NCBI GenBank assembly: GCA_035771165.1
Contig: JAWNZC010000088.1
Span: 1,098,501 to 1,162,500, forward strand
Direction of reading: 5' to 3'
DNA length: 64,000 bases
Origin: Paragorgia papillata
Taxonomy: Eukaryota; Cnidaria; Anthozoa; Scleralcyonacea; Coralliidae
A program made the position numbers and the translations under genes. Under the pieces are notes generated by a model, which was not told where the DNA came from, ran no database searches, and saw only the letters and a program-made list of their open reading frames with translations. How positions within the stretch are numbered: position 1 is the first letter of the stretch; each line of letters begins with the position of its first letter. This document shows, piece after piece, positions 25,434 to 37,946 of this stretch.

Positions 25434-25727
25434 TACGGTGGCCCACAAGGGACACGCCTGTTCCGTAGAAAAGGAGCTTTGTTCCGTACAAATAGGGAGG
25501 TGTTCCATACAAATCAAGCTCTTCTATACAGAAGTAGATATGTATTCGGCACAAATAGATCTATATTCCGTAGAAATGAATGTGAGTTCCGTAGAAATGA
25601 ATGTGTGTTCCGTAGAAATAAATATCAGTTCCGTACAGAAAAATATATCTGTGTTCCGTAGAAACGGAGTTGTGTTCCGTAGAAAGTTTAAGGACCTGCG
25701 CGCGCAGTTGGCCGAGAAAGTACTGGG
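25434..25727. repeat. Element A left TIR with TTCCGTA subterminal repeats
   Basis: About ten spaced copies of GTTCCGTAGAAA, GTTCCGTACAAAT or close variants at ~20-bp intervals, then AAGGACCTGCGCGCGCAG and GGCCGAGAAAGTACTGGG at the inner edge. The inverse lies at 36967-37381. The repeats are candidate transposase binding sites (inference). Confidence 0.88.
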
Positions 25728-25960
25728 TACTAAGCTGACTGGCTGTGGTTTCTGGAATATTATCCAAAGAATGGAAGTTTTGCACTTACTGCGGTTTGAA
25801 AGTATATGGTAAGTTCTCGTCAATTCTTCAAGTTGTTTTTAATAATGGATATTTCTGTTAATTGCTTGTCTCGAAACCGAGTCGGTGAGCCATGCCCCCA
25901 GCCCAGCCGGCCAGCCCGACTTGCACTCCTCTATTAAGCCAACTTTACTTGTTTACCTAG

Positions 25961-27663
25961 ACTCCGAAAGGGAAGCGATTGAAAATTATTTCCATCTTGG
26001 GTACAAGTATGATGTAATTATCAACTTGATGAAAAGCAAACATAATATATGCATGAATGTGAGGACACTTAAACGTCGACTTGCGGAATATGGCCTCTCG
26101 CGAAAGAATAATCAGACCAATGAAGAAGAAGTAAAGCGTGTAATCGAAGAAGAGATTCAAGGCTCTGGTTGTCTGTCAGGTTATCGAAAAATGTGGCATG
26201 TACTTAGGATGAAACATCACATCTACTTCGTAATGCGGACCCTGAAGCAAGCGAATTGAGAAAAAGGAAAAAGCTCAATCGACGTCAGTATCTATCCAAC
26301 GGACCAAATCAATGCTGGCATATTGACGATATTAAAATACATTCCTAATATGTTTACATATATAATATGTTTACATATATAATTTGATGTTCTCCAAATA
26401 GGATATTTTAGTCCACATGACAACTGTGTACTTGAGTTTATAATAGCCTGATGATGGTATAATTGCGGCATTCCCGTTTTTGCAGGAGAAAAGTTGCCTG
26501 CAGAGGAGGCTAGGCATCTGTCTGGCTAGGCTGTTTACAGATAACACTCTAGAATCGCCCAGAACAAAATGTATAAGTAGAGATTAACAAAATAAAAGGG
26601 CTTGGGGCAGGGCCGTAGCTAACATGTCGTAATTGGGGGGTGCCAACCCAAAATTCCCGAATGAATTTTTTTTTCTTCCGAATCTTGCAATAATAATCAC
26701 AAAACTTTGGGTTACTGTACGTACTTTCACATCCGGCAAAGAGGTCGCGTGACGACGGGACCCATGGGAACCTTGCAAGTTGCAATAATTTATTCACATT
26801 CCCAGAGCCTACTTTTTGGTGTTTGTTTTGTTTTATTTTTTTAAAGTTGTCGGCTGGAAAAGGTTTCATGTATGCATTTCTTTACTGAGTTACTGTACTT
26901 GTGTGCCATTTATTCAGGGTATGATAAGCTGAAGCCCTATGGGTTTCCAATTCACTCTGGAGTTGATGGGTATAGCAGAAACGTTATGTGGCTAGAGTTG
27001 GCAAGGTCTAATAATCACCCAGAAATCACCGCTAGGTATTACTTGGAATGTGTCAAGGAGCATGGTTTTTGTCCTCTACAAACCAGGACAGATTATGGTA
27101 CTGAAAATGGCATAATTGCTGGTATGCAGTGCTACTTTCGCTCTGAAGACAATGCACCATTTCCTGAGGATAATGCTCATGTCTATGGATCATCAACTAG
27201 AAATCACAGGGTGGAAAATTGGTGGTCTCACCTTCGGAAGACCTGTTCTGGCTGGTGGATCCAATTTTTTAAAGATTTGGTGGATGGTGGTCAGGTTGAC
27301 CTTGCAAATCACACACACAGAGAATGTTTGTGGTTTTGTTTTCATGGAATTTTGCAGCATGCACTGGATGAGGTAAAGTCATACTGGAACACTCATTACA
27401 TTAGACCTTCACGCCATGATACAGTTGGTGGGGTTCCTAATGTCCTGTTCCATTTACCAGAAGATTCTGGTGCATACGACTGCTCTGTCACCATTTCTGA
27501 AGATAAGTTGTTGGAGATGGAAAGCAAATGTGACCTTGAAATGGAAGAAAATGACTTCCAGGAGTATTTCCACTATGTTATGGATAATCAGGGACTTGTG
27601 TATCCACCAACCATGAAGAATCTTTGCACTTATTTTCTCATCTTGTTAATGTTACTTAATTGA
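25961..27663 (+). pseudogene. Integrase-like DDE transposase of element A, broken
   Basis: A first recognisable exon starts after the acceptor TTTACCTAG (25960). It encodes a helix-turn-helix region followed by an IS3-type 'GYR.MW..LR' segment. The frame changes near 26215-26235: the continuation 'DPEASELRKRKKL..RQYLSNGPNQCWHID' is in another frame. After CWHID the position where a GT donor is expected reads AT (near 26330). The catalytic exon runs from 26918 to 27663 (acceptor TTATTCAG). Counting from the ATG at 26872, the DDE residues are D32 (SGVDGYSR), D74 (TDYGTENG) and E115 (NHRVENWW). Family members cut and join transposon ends in the nucleus. An upstream exon is likely but was not identified. 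Confidence 0.78.
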
Positions 27664-28033
27664 ATTATTTAAAGCAATGTGTTATTGTGGTGTGCACTGA
27701 TGCATTGACTTTACCTAATTTGTGAAGATCAATGAATATTGTACACTTTACTTGTTTTAATTATCTCTTACTCCATGTTTCTTGTTTCATACTGGCTTAT
27801 TTTTCCTGAGCTAAAACTACTAAGGCATACAATGGTGTGTGTCATTTAGAAAAATAGTGTTTAATGTGAGTAATATTTCAAAGTGAGTTAATATTTCAAA
27901 ACGTTATAATTATTTTAGTGGGATACAATCAAGAAATAATTCAATATTTTCCCAAAATTTCTTTAACAGTGTTATTCCATGTACAATTATGGTAAAAAAA
28001 TTTGTTTGGATCTAAATCGACAATAGTACATTA

Positions 28034-28173
28034 ACCCTTTGACTACCATTGATGTACTGTATTGTTTATAAATGCATCTTTAGTATTTTACTCTGGCCAA
28101 TGTTAGACTATTTTTACTCTGGCCAAAGCCAGACAATTTACTTCTCAAGTAAAGACTCTGGGTGGTCAAAGGG
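28034..28173. mobile_element. Small TIR element (MITE), CCCTTTGACTACC family
   Basis: Starts CCCTTTGACTACC after TTAA and ends GGTGGTCAAAGGG, about 140 bp. The interior repeats TTTACTCTGGCCAA. No reading frame. Confidence 0.7.
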
Positions 28174-28683
28174 CATCGGTATTAACTATTACTGTATGTG
28201 TATAATTATACTGTAGACATTACATTATGGATTAGATATTACATGCACTTATTTATATAATGGATTAAGGGGTATTATGCTAGTAACTATAGCACTGTCT
28301 TGTAATACAGTATCCATTATTATTATTCGCATACATGTACTTTATCTTCTTGTAGCAAGAGCAATATGTCACTGTACAGCTCACTTTGAAATATCCTTGC
28401 CACCATGTAATATCATCCCCTTTGTACTTTATTTAACATAATTTTTTTAACAATGATTTTTTGAACAATGGTTTGACAGATTTGTGCTATCTTTTATTTT
28501 CTTATTGACAGTCTGAACATACAGTACATGTATAATGTGAACCAGTAAATAGTGGCAGAAATTCCCCTTCTAACAGTACATGTACATGTAGGTGGCAACT
28601 AAGGGGTGGGTGAACAAGTTTTCCATAAGATTCAGGCACCACAGTTTGCTAACAAACAGTAAAAGAAAAAACCATACGAAAGT

Positions 28684-28890
28684 GTGCTATAGAATATTCT
28701 ATGGCATATTCAATAAGAAATTGGGACAGATTCTATAGAATATTCTATAGGATTCTATAAAATATTAGAAATGCATAATTTTTAGAATTTTAGAATATTC
28801 TGTTGGATCTAGAAGTCCTACATAGAATATTCCATAGAGTCCCAAATTCCAATAGATTATTCTATAGGATTCTATAGAACATTTTTCATG
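28684..28890. repeat. Palindrome-rich TAGAATATTCTA cluster
   Basis: Repeated short palindromes (TATAGAATATTCTATAG, ATAGAATATTC) in an overall inverted layout. GATTCTATAGAATATTCTAT on the left is echoed by AGATTATTCTATAGGATTCT on the right. Confidence 0.6.
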
Positions 28891-29524
28891 TGGGAAGATA
28901 TAATCAACTATCAAGGTATAAATATTCTCCTGCAAACCCTTTAACCTAGCATGTACCAGTATGATTTGTTGTAAGTTGCAGTATTGATAATAATTTTTGA
29001 TGTACAGTAATATACAACAACTTAAAAGCAGCTACCTTAACTGGTGAAATAAGAGAAACTGAAATAGCTTTTTTGCCAATGAAAGCTAGAAATTTCCAAT
29101 AAATTAGCAATTTTTATTACAAGCACCCCAAAAAAATTCTGCCACTGGAAAGAAGAACGAAAGAAAGAGTTAATAGCATTAAATCCAAAATATTATCAAT
29201 TAACATGAATGATGGAACACAATTCCTGGAATGCCAATTTACTGTATTGTAAACAATGGCTTAGATGAGACCAAAACCAAAACCTTCTTCAAGGGCCGAG
29301 GTCATTGATTGTTCAAATGATGAACAGTCCTGGTAATGCACTGGGAAACTGATACTGGGAAACTGATACTGGGGTCGCAGGTTGAAGCAGTGGGCCTGCA
29401 TTTACATCCAGGCACACATGAGTGGATAAACTTCACAGTGATCACCTTCTCCATACCAAGTGGTGTCAAACTGTTACTACCAGTAATAAACTTGTATAGT
29501 CTGGATATTCCACCTGAAGAGTTA

Positions 29525-30239
29525 GGCCCGTTTCAAACGTCGAATTTTTCATGCGTCGAATACAATTCGTTAATTAAGTGCATGATAAGTTCGACGTTTG
29601 AATCAATTAAATTCGACCGCTTTGATTAAATGCGACATGCGAATTAAATTCGACTGCTTAGGTCGAATAAAACGACCTTGATGCGACTTCGATTCAAACG
29701 TCGAACTTTCCATGTGTCGAATGTAATACATAATTATTTTAATGTATAATAATTTCCGATACACGTAAAAGACATGCGCAAACGTTGATTTCGCGGGACG
29801 CTCCAAACATGACGGATAGCGACGAGGAGGGCTTCTGAATATTAAAGTGTTGCCCGACCATCCAGGATTTTGAATTATTCGACGACAAGAGCGATGGATG
29901 CTTGTGGTTGCATTTCTGCCGGCTATAATTAATAAAAGCAGAAGAACGCACGTTTGAACTCGGCGTTTTCTTCTTATTACCATGTGTTGTAAAGCATGTG
30001 TCATAATTTTTCGCCGTCGTTTTGACTGTTGAATAACATTGTAAATATTAATTTGCTTTTGGTCAACATTCGAGTTGGACTCCTTTGCTTTCGCCATGTT
30101 GTTATAGAAATGATCATTTTAAATTATATTCGACCACGTTAAATTCGACGTATGAATCAAATGTCGAATACAATAATTTGGGTCGACCTTAATTGGTATT
30201 ATATTCGACACATGAAAAATTCGACGTTTGAACCAGGCC
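29525..30239. mobile_element. 715-bp TIR element with TTA target duplication
   Basis: Left end GGCCCGTTTCAAACGTCGAA and right end TTCGACGTTTGAACCAGGCC are inverted. TTA flanks both sides (29522-29524, 30240-30242). A 3-bp TTA duplication is typical of PIF/Harbinger-type elements. Subterminal ATTCGAC motifs recur. The interior - strand frame (from 30097) has no recognisable domain, so I treat it as non-autonomous. Confidence 0.78.
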
Positions 30240-30479
30240 TTATTGAAAACAAAAGTTCAAAAAAATTGACACTGAATTTGAATTCTATATACAGTAGATC
30301 CATACTGTATTACATAAGTGCTCTACTTAAAGTGATGCCCCACTATTTCTTGAAAAAAATGCAAGTAAATGCTCATAGAATAATTTTCAGGACATCAAAT
30401 GCTGTATTAAATGGTGAACCGTTTCAGTTGTTGCTATAACGTACATTTAAATTCGGTGACCCCTGATTTGTTTCTATAG

Positions 30480-30642
30480 GTAATAGCATGGTTTCGAGTG
30501 CAATTTGGAAAAAACATGCACGAGTGAGTTTTTCAAAGACTATCAAAATTGCACTAGTCCGAAGGACAAGTGCTATTTGAGGTCTTTGAAAAACTCACGA
30601 GTGCGTGTTTCTTCATATTTGCATGAGAAATCATGCTATTAC
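30480..30642. repeat. Fold-back element, GTAATAGCATGG family
   Basis: Tips GTAATAGCATG / CATGCTATTAC with arms GAGTGCAATTTGGAAAAAAC and a diverged inverse. Related to 14691-14846. Confidence 0.7.
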
Positions 30643-31979
30643 TTATTAATAATATACATGAAAAAATTTAACATAAAGACAATCTTTCTAATCAAAATGC
30701 CTTGTTCGAATAACATACATGAAAAAAAAAATTAACAGGAAGAGCTTTTTTTCTGGTAAAAAATGATTTTTGTGCAAATTAAAAAAAATTCATGAAACAA
30801 AGAGTAAACAAAGCTTCTCATTTCATCAAACAAAGAGTAAACAAAGCTTCTCGGTCGTCTTTGCGGCAATCCAAAGATTTGATTAATGTGTCGAAGTAAA
30901 TTCTCATTGAAAGTTCTTTGGCCGCATTAGAAGGCTCTTAGCAACAGGAGATCCGTAATTAGGGACCCTGACATTGTTTGGAATGGCTGATTCTTCCGTT
31001 GTTTAATAGACCTTTCAAATTTCAAATTTAAAAAATTTGCACTGTATACGTATTTCCTTTTTTCTGCACTGTATTTCCTCAAAACTGCACTGCTCTCAGC
31101 CAATCAGAATTGATAAATTTTTTCATGTATATTATTAGCACTAAAAAAATTATTTTAGTTTAAGTAATCAAATGGCAAATTATGTGAAACAAAGTAGATC
31201 CAATTTTTAAAAAAACTGATTTTTCTTGGGTAAAATCTAAATCTACAATATTTTCTTACATATACATCTGCCTATTGATTACCACTTAAACTTGAAATAT
31301 TTTAATGCAATAATCAGGGGTTACAGAACTTCGTTTTGAAATAAATTGGATTAAATGTAAACTATTAAAAGTGGCCATTTTGAAATGTCATTGTTGTCAT
31401 AGCATAGGTGAGCATTTGATGCCCGGAACATTTTTAGTGCATTCTATCTTTTTACGAAATATCTATATTGGGTATGCATGCACAATTTTTTTTGAGGTTT
31501 AAAATTTGAATTTTTTTCACTTTTCAAAAAACCATAAAGAGCAGCTTTAGTTTTCCATCTCTAATGTAAGACCTCTCTAAAGAGAAATTTTGCAGGTTAG
31601 TACAGTACCATGAAGTACCATGGACACAGAATCCCTGGATGCCAGCTAGAGTTTGTTTAATTATTTTGCTCTGATTGGCTAATTTTTTTTGCATCTCATT
31701 AATTAAGGAATACCATAAAATGATGTGTATGAAGTTTACTTTGTTAAACTTTGTCAAACCTTGACAACTCCCCCTCCCCACTATTTTGTGGAATGTGCAC
31801 CACTGCCTCCTACTCAATGATACTCACAACCATCTTTTCTTTTCCCTCCAAGCAAGGAAACACATGAAAAGAAGGCTCCACTAACAGGTTAGCTCAAGTG
31901 GGAGGAATGCAACTCCTGACAATTTCCTATATATACTGTACTGTTATAAACTACAGTACAGTATTATACACTATATTAT

Positions 31980-34900
31980 TTAATATGTCTCGATAGTACC
32001 TTCTGTCATACCAAGGTCTTGAACATAGTCACAGAAATGTTTGTAAACATTCATATCTGTGGCTTTAACATTGCTACCATCCCCACTGAAGTCCACTTTC
32101 AGTCCATCAAGCATCATATCAGATGTGGGCTGGAAATGTTTTGCTCCTTCCAAAGTAAACAGTGGCTGCATTACATTCTTGTGATTTCTAATACATTCTA
32201 CCACTCCAAAGGAAGTGAGGCCAGAAATCATCTGATCAATTGCTGGAAGTTTATTGGCTATTCCACTGATCACAATTGACCTGATATTTAAAATACAATA
32301 ATAAACATCACACCACTGATTTAGCCCTTGATCATTAACTTATTATGTCACCCTTTCACAAAACTTGTTACTTGCATGGAATAAAATTCTAAAGGACCAT
32401 GTTGATGTGAAATGGCTCGCAGTAGTGTGGATAATAATTTCACAGTACTCCAATTTTATTGCCTGATGAACAGGTATAAGCTTAGTATTATCTCTGAGAG
32501 TAGGTTACCAGTACTACTACTTTCACACAGTATAGAAAAATACATGTACACAATGACTGCATTCTTGACAATCATGCATTTACCTTGTGATTGCTGGTAC
32601 CGACTCCAAACTCTCCTTGGATGGTACACCCCTATAATAACCCACCAGTTGTAGGATATCAAGTACAGAATCTTCACATAGCATCTTTCTGAGCTGTTCA
32701 TCCGTGGAACAAGAGCCAATCTTAAAGCATAACATGGTTTTGTAACTTAGTCTCACACAAAAACAATGGGGTAGAGTCAATCGCACAACTCTAATAAAAC
32801 GATTATGTCTACAACAAAGGGGCTGCTTACAGTACCTTTTCAATAGCCTCTTTAAGATGACTGTCAACAACAAGTGACACCCAATCTCCTTGGATGCTTG
32901 ATATGCCATTACCAATATATTCATACACATGGCTGGCCAAAAAACTTGGGGCTGGCCCACCTTGAATCATGGAAAGGGCCATCAGTTCTCCTGTCACTTT
33001 GAATTCATCATTAGCGATAGCTCTCATGTCAGGATAAGGGATGCCATTATCATCAAATAGGGTGTTTCTTATGTAACCTAATACCTCTGATAAAAATAAA
33101 TAAAATTATTGCGCTTAATATATAATACAGTGCATGCTGGTACACACAAACATACTGATACAATATCTACAGTACATTCTGTACATTCATCCAGAGTTTT
33201 CATTAGACAGTGCACAAATTGTGCACATTCTAGACAAGATATAATCCAAATGTCCCACAATTCCTTTTGAACGAACATTAGACAGCATCTAGTACACTGT
33301 ACAGGCCTGACCATTTAATTAAGGAATGCATGCACCTCAACTCAGTGATGTGTGCATTTTTTCATGCACTTTATTTGTAGCCTGCGTGCAGACGCTCCTT
33401 CACCCTCCTGAAATTGGGAAACGGAGGTCTGCGAAACGGCGTTCGTAATCGTGTTCCTGGTCACGTGAACCAAAATAATTAATTTTATATGCTAGCATAA
33501 TTACCACACCAATACTGCCATTTGCAAGCCACCATTATTAGGCTTGCGATTATTTTCACGTTTGTTCACGGGTCATATTTTGACAGGTTTTGTTTTTAAA
33601 TTTCAACGTTTTCTGGTGAAATTTGCAAATACAGTGTTTATTTTGGTCAACAGTTCTGTGCTGAGAGAGATTATATTGATGATAGAATGGATGGATTGGT
33701 GAAAAGTCAACAGCGTTTGGGTGCGAAGAAATTGAAACTTGTTGGTGTCGATGTTCTTATATAATATTCCAAGCTGATTGTGATTTATATTTTATATTGT
33801 CTGGAACACAATTACCAACGCCGTTTCGCAGACCTCCGTTTAGCAGACCTCCATTTCCCGATTTCAGGAAGGGGAAGGAGCGTCTGCACGCAGGCTACTT
33901 ATTTGTTGTGAAAGCAAGATACCGTGCACAACTTTAATGATGAGTTTGAAGAAAATGTTCTAAAAAAGATCTTAATCATTGAGTGAAGCAAAACATATTA
34001 TATTGTGGCCTAACATCTGACGTAGCATAACGTCTCATAGTCTAGCCACAGCAACATCTACTCTTACAATGTACAGTAGCATATCATCTTATACTGTAGT
34101 GCACAGAATAGGAAATGAATGTTCTGTGCTGTAGTGTAGTGTATTTTCTCATTAGTGTATATACAGTAGTCTACATTATGCTTTGCATTTTCTCATTTGA
34201 ACTTAAGTTTTGCCTCGCAAACTACTGCATTGAATATGTGTACTGACTGGTACACTGCATGACACGTATGCCTACAGTGTTTATAAGTACTGTACTGTTT
34301 AAGACTGTCCAAAAATATAGCAAAAATATAGTGTATACATGTGGTACATCTGCGTTTAGAAATATTTTCTGAGTATTTCAGCTTGATGAACATCTACCAA
34401 ACATCAGCTGTTATACAATATTATACAGTAATGTCATGTACATGCATGTACGATATGCTGTAAAACTTTTAAATTAATTACAAGTTCATATAACCAAACA
34501 TGGTGATGTGACGCAAATTAGATATGATGTGCAGACAGTAGATGGAGGACCTGCTACTGTACTTAAATCCTATGTTAAATGTAATTAATTACAAACACAA
34601 TTACCTGTGAAGAACTCGCGTCCGGGCCCACCTTGATCAGCAGCCGGTTCCCCAACAAATGTAACTTTCAACATGCCTTTTGCCTGAAACCACTTCTTTT
34701 TCCTGGCTTCCATATAATCTTGAAATGTAGATCGACGCCTTACCCAAATTCTGTTTGTTGCTGTTGAGCTATTTAGACTTTTCTAACGAGAAACTGTGGC
34801 ATTAATTACTGTCAGGTCTATTACTTTGCATGCTTGAGATATCTGTTGGAGTTTGGTCCTCTTGTTCTTCTTCTTCCTGTTGATTTTCTTCTCCACTAGA

Positions 34901-36513
34901 AACCAAAGTTATGTCACAATCTCCTATTGGGTCTAGCCATGCATCTGCACATGTGTCAGCATGAGACTCGATTTCTCTCAGAGAGAACTGTCCAAAGCAA
35001 GTAGGGCATTGGTGTCCTGTACCCTTCTTTTGACATGCATCTACAGTGCTTGCTTTATGTGAGGGGAAAGTAACTGAGGGTGAAAAAACTGTTGCAGACG
35101 AGGAGCAGCTGGTGACTGTTGAGGTGCTGTTGTTTGACAGCAAGCTGGTTGTTATAAGTGACTGGTGGAGGGTAGCTGGTGCTGAGGAAGTAAAGCTGTC
35201 TGAGAATGCAGGAGTACAAAGGTCTTCATCATCGCTGCTTTCACAGGCAGTATTTTCAAAATCTTCCTTGCTGCAGAGCCAGAAATACAATTTGCAATAT
35301 GGCTTAAGCAAATCAGCTTTGTATTTCTCCACTGTGAATGGCGTTAATGTTCCTGGCAGGAACCGTACCTCTGACATGTCTGAATACAACAGTACATAAT
35401 CTATCAACTTGTTGAATTGTTTGAAGTGTCTTGCATGCTTTTCAACAGATGCTGACAAAAGGCCAGCTGCATCAGAATTAGTGTTGACAAGCACAGGGAT
35501 TGTCCGTCCTTTGGCTTTTTTAAGATGGCCAGAATTTTCTTTATCATTGACAAAACCAACATGAACTTTAGCCATCTCACATTTTGCTTTTTTTTGGCAC
35601 TTCTTGTTATCTTTTTTTTTCATCTTTGACTGCCTGTCTGATTCTTTTTTCTTTTTGAAATTTTCAAATGACAAAGTTGACTGTTTTTTGAGGCCATCAC
35701 TTGCTGGTAAGGCTTGTGTTATACCTTAAATTGATAAACAAAACAATTATTCAATTAACAGATTGATAAACAAGGAATTAAAAACTTAGATTAATGCACA
35801 AAGCAATTGTGATACTGTAAATCTTAGATTGATTACAGTATAAGCAAAGCAATATAAATTAATAACTTTAAGGTAAAATGATTTAATCTTCCATGCATTT
35901 TTTAAACAAAAATCATTAGATATCCCAACAATAATACAATGGGAAACTAGCAAGCTCTGTAATGCAATTCCAGCAACCTCCCACCACCAGGTCTCACCTC
36001 CAGGCATTTGCAATTTTTTATTGTACAATATAATAAAAATGCCCTGGGTTGGGCAGAAAAAGAGCAGCAATGCTTGTTGCCGAATGCCCCACCCTTAGGG
36101 AGTAGATCAATATACTTTCCAAGGCAATGTTTCTTAAAAAACACCCTCCACTCAAATGAGTTGTATGACAATTGTAATGAACTGTAGCACAACTGGACAG
36201 ACTAGATCTGTTGTCATAAACTTGTCGCACTGAGCATAATTATATTATTTTGATGGACAAAATACATTTCATAACTGTTAATTAATCGGTTTTAAAACCA
36301 CAATTGTGTCAAACGTCTGACCCAATGCCCCCAGGGTAGATTAATGCCCAGCCCCCAACCCTCAACCCTGTGCATCAATTACATGTATTGACACCACATT
36401 GTCCCAGGGGAGCCATTGCTGGAATTGACTATGATAGATATCATGATCATAATAAATTAATTATAATAATTATAATTAATAATTTATTATCATCATTTAG
36501 TTTTATTTATTAC

Positions 36514-36561
<48 letters not shown>

Positions 36562-36885
36562 GCATACAGTATAACTATCGACGTTAATCAGAGTTTTATA
36601 CTGTATTATGTATACATAGGATACCAGTAATATAAAAGCAAAGCCCGAGGTAAGTCTATCACCTAAAAGTCCATAATAATTATAGCAATATACGTATATT
36701 AAAGATCTTCCATATAAATTTGCATATACATTTGCATAGTTGCTCTGACAAAGGCAGTAAGGCACTGACAAAGTATCTTAATACTGTATCTTCTATCATC
36801 ACTTACCTGCACCACATTTGGAGCAAAAATTTGCGCCCGAGCCGTTCACATATCCTCCACAAGCAGAACAAAACATCTTCAACAT
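31980..36885 (-). CDS. HECT-type ubiquitin ligase-like gene of element A (probably degraded)
   Basis: Exons in - order: 36807-36885 encodes a zinc ribbon (FCSACGGY...FCSKCGAG). 35724-34802 encodes a lysine-rich region, then the 'GRTIPVLV...VEKHARHF...VRFLPGT..PFT..KYK' block, and a C2HC finger CPTCFGQF...HADTC (UBZ4-like). 34605-34785 encodes the HECT N-lobe start (VTFVGEPAADQGGPGREFF). Then follow 32836-33086, 32584-32720 and 31980-32280. Most junctions are GT-AG and in phase. Between 34802 and 34785 the frame changes with no room for an intron, so there is a lesion there. The reading frame ends at 31980 and I found no C-lobe with the catalytic Cys. HECT enzymes pass ubiquitin to substrates; the role in a transposon is unknown. 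It converges on the transposase. Confidence 0.75.
33377..33898. mobile_element. 522-bp TIR element with 6-bp target duplication
   Basis: Ends GTAGCCTGCGTGCAGACGCT and AGCGTCTGCACGCAGGCTAC are inverted, with ~65-bp TIRs that include GGAGGTCTGCGAAACGGCG. TTATTT flanks both sides (33371-33376, 33899-33904). No reading frame inside. It lies in an intron of the element A HECT gene (between exons at 34605 and 33086). Confidence 0.83.
33905..34604 (-). other. Intron sequence of the element A HECT gene
   Basis: AT-rich stretch with short CATGTACATGCATGTAC-type palindromes (about 34435-34452). No coding character seen. Confidence 0.5.
36508..36562. repeat. (ATT)n microsatellite
   Basis: About 17 ATT units in the first intron of the element A HECT gene, next to a TAATTATAATAATTATAATTA tract (36460-36480). 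Confidence 0.9.
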
Positions 36886-36966
36886 GAACCAAAGTTGGCG
36901 AGAAAAGATTCGCAATCAATCTGCCATTCTCGTATTGATTCTCGTCGTTCTCGTCGTTGACCCTTT

Positions 36967-37381
36967 CCCAGTACTTTCTCGGCCAACTGCGCGCGCAGGT
37001 CCTTAAACTTTCTACGGAACACAACTCCGTTTCTACGGAACACAGATCGAGACCACATGTCGAGACATAGATATATTTTTTGTACGGAACTGATATTTAT
37101 TTCTACGGAACACACATATATTTCTATATATTTTGTGTACGGAATACATACCAGTTTGTAATTCATATATATTTTTACGGAACTCGTATTTTAATATTTC
37201 TACGGAACACACATTCATTTCTACGGAACTCACATTCATTTCTACGGAATACAGATCTATTTGTGCGGAATACATCTCTACTTCTGTATAGAAGAGCTTG
37301 ATTTGTATCGAACACCTCTCTATTTGTACGGAACAAAGCTCCTTTTCTACGGCACAGGCGTGTCCCTTGTGGGCCACCGTA
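36967..37381. repeat. Element A right TIR with TACGGAA subterminal repeats
   Basis: Inverse of the left TIR, about 120 bp longer because of extra repeat units around 37050-37200. It starts CCCAGTACTTTCTCGGCC and ends at CCACCGTA (37381). Confidence 0.88.
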
Positions 37382-37580
37382 GATATGTACAACATAACAT
37401 CCGTGAGTCGTATTAATAACGCCGCGCCGCAATTTGTTTAAAGCTTCCCTGCGTCGTTCATGGGTCTATGCCACTCTGGGGACTTATACTGGATTAAAGA
37501 GCATGCAATTCTGTACAAGATATGTTAATTTGAAGAAATCCTATAGAATAGCGCCTGAGAAAATTGTGTTTTTGTATGAT
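37382..37580. repeat. Satellite remnant after element A
   Basis: About one diverged satellite monomer (GCCGCGCCGCAATTTGTTTAAAGC onward) continuing the array on the far side of element A. It shows that A inserted into satellite DNA. The match fades near 37580. Confidence 0.88.
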
Positions 37581-37946
37581 ATTCTGTAATAGCGACCACC
37601 TGATGAATATGGAGATAACTTCGCAATATAATGCGATAATTGAATCGACGGCTGAATCTATGGGCGGCCGTTACCACCAAAAATACCTCGGTGGTGAAAC
37701 CAACTAACGTATTACGAACTGACGTAAAAAATACAAATGATTCAATCAATATGAGTGAAATGACTCAACTAGGTGTGAAATGATTCAAGCAGTTGTGGAA
37801 TGATTCAACCAGTTGTGAAATGATTCGATCAATACACGTGGAATGACTCAACCAGTTGAGAATTGATTCAATAAATGTGCGTAAAATGATCCGACTAGTT
37901 GTGAATTGACTCATCTGGTTGTGAAATGACTCAAATGCTTAGAGGC
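37581..37946. repeat. Degenerate GAAATGACTCAAC-type tandem repeats outside element B
   Basis: Starts with a hairpin (TTACCACCAAAAATACCTCGGTGGTGAA, 37670-37697), then from about 37735 loose copies of GTGAAATGATTCAACC / GAAATGACTCAACT. They resemble the subterminal repeats of element B but lie outside its best-defined tip, so the left boundary of B is uncertain. Confidence 0.6.

Larger units (their letters stand above)
27664..31979. other. Gene-free interval of element A
   Basis: About 4.3 kb between the two convergent genes. It holds small TIR elements (28034-28173, 29525-30239, 30480-30642) and a palindrome cluster (28684-28890), listed separately. The rest is AT-rich with scattered GTACAGTA/TACATGTA motifs. 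I see no coding exon, and I could not find the missing HECT C-lobe here. Confidence 0.6.
25434..37381. mobile_element. Element A: 11.9-kb transposon with integrase-like transposase and HECT ligase genes
   Basis: Long TIRs starting TACGGTGGCCCACAAGGGAC face inward at both ends, and satellite DNA continues on both sides. Imperfect 6-bp flanks GATACG (25428-25433) and GATATG (37382-37387) look like a target duplication. Inside are a + strand integrase-type transposase and a - strand HECT-type gene, convergent. The HTH plus DDE arrangement recalls the IS3-like eukaryotic group (IS3EU). The transposase is broken, so this copy is probably immobile. Confidence 0.85.

Noticed and set aside
26605..26880. 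A third hAT-type derivative (GGGGCAGGGCCGTAGCTAAC)
   Set aside because: The left end looks like a hAT derivative, but I could not find a matching right end or an 8-bp duplication.
29603..30097. 164-residue - strand frame inside the 715-bp TIR element
   Set aside because: No recognisable transposase motif, and it includes the TIR itself. Treated as chance.
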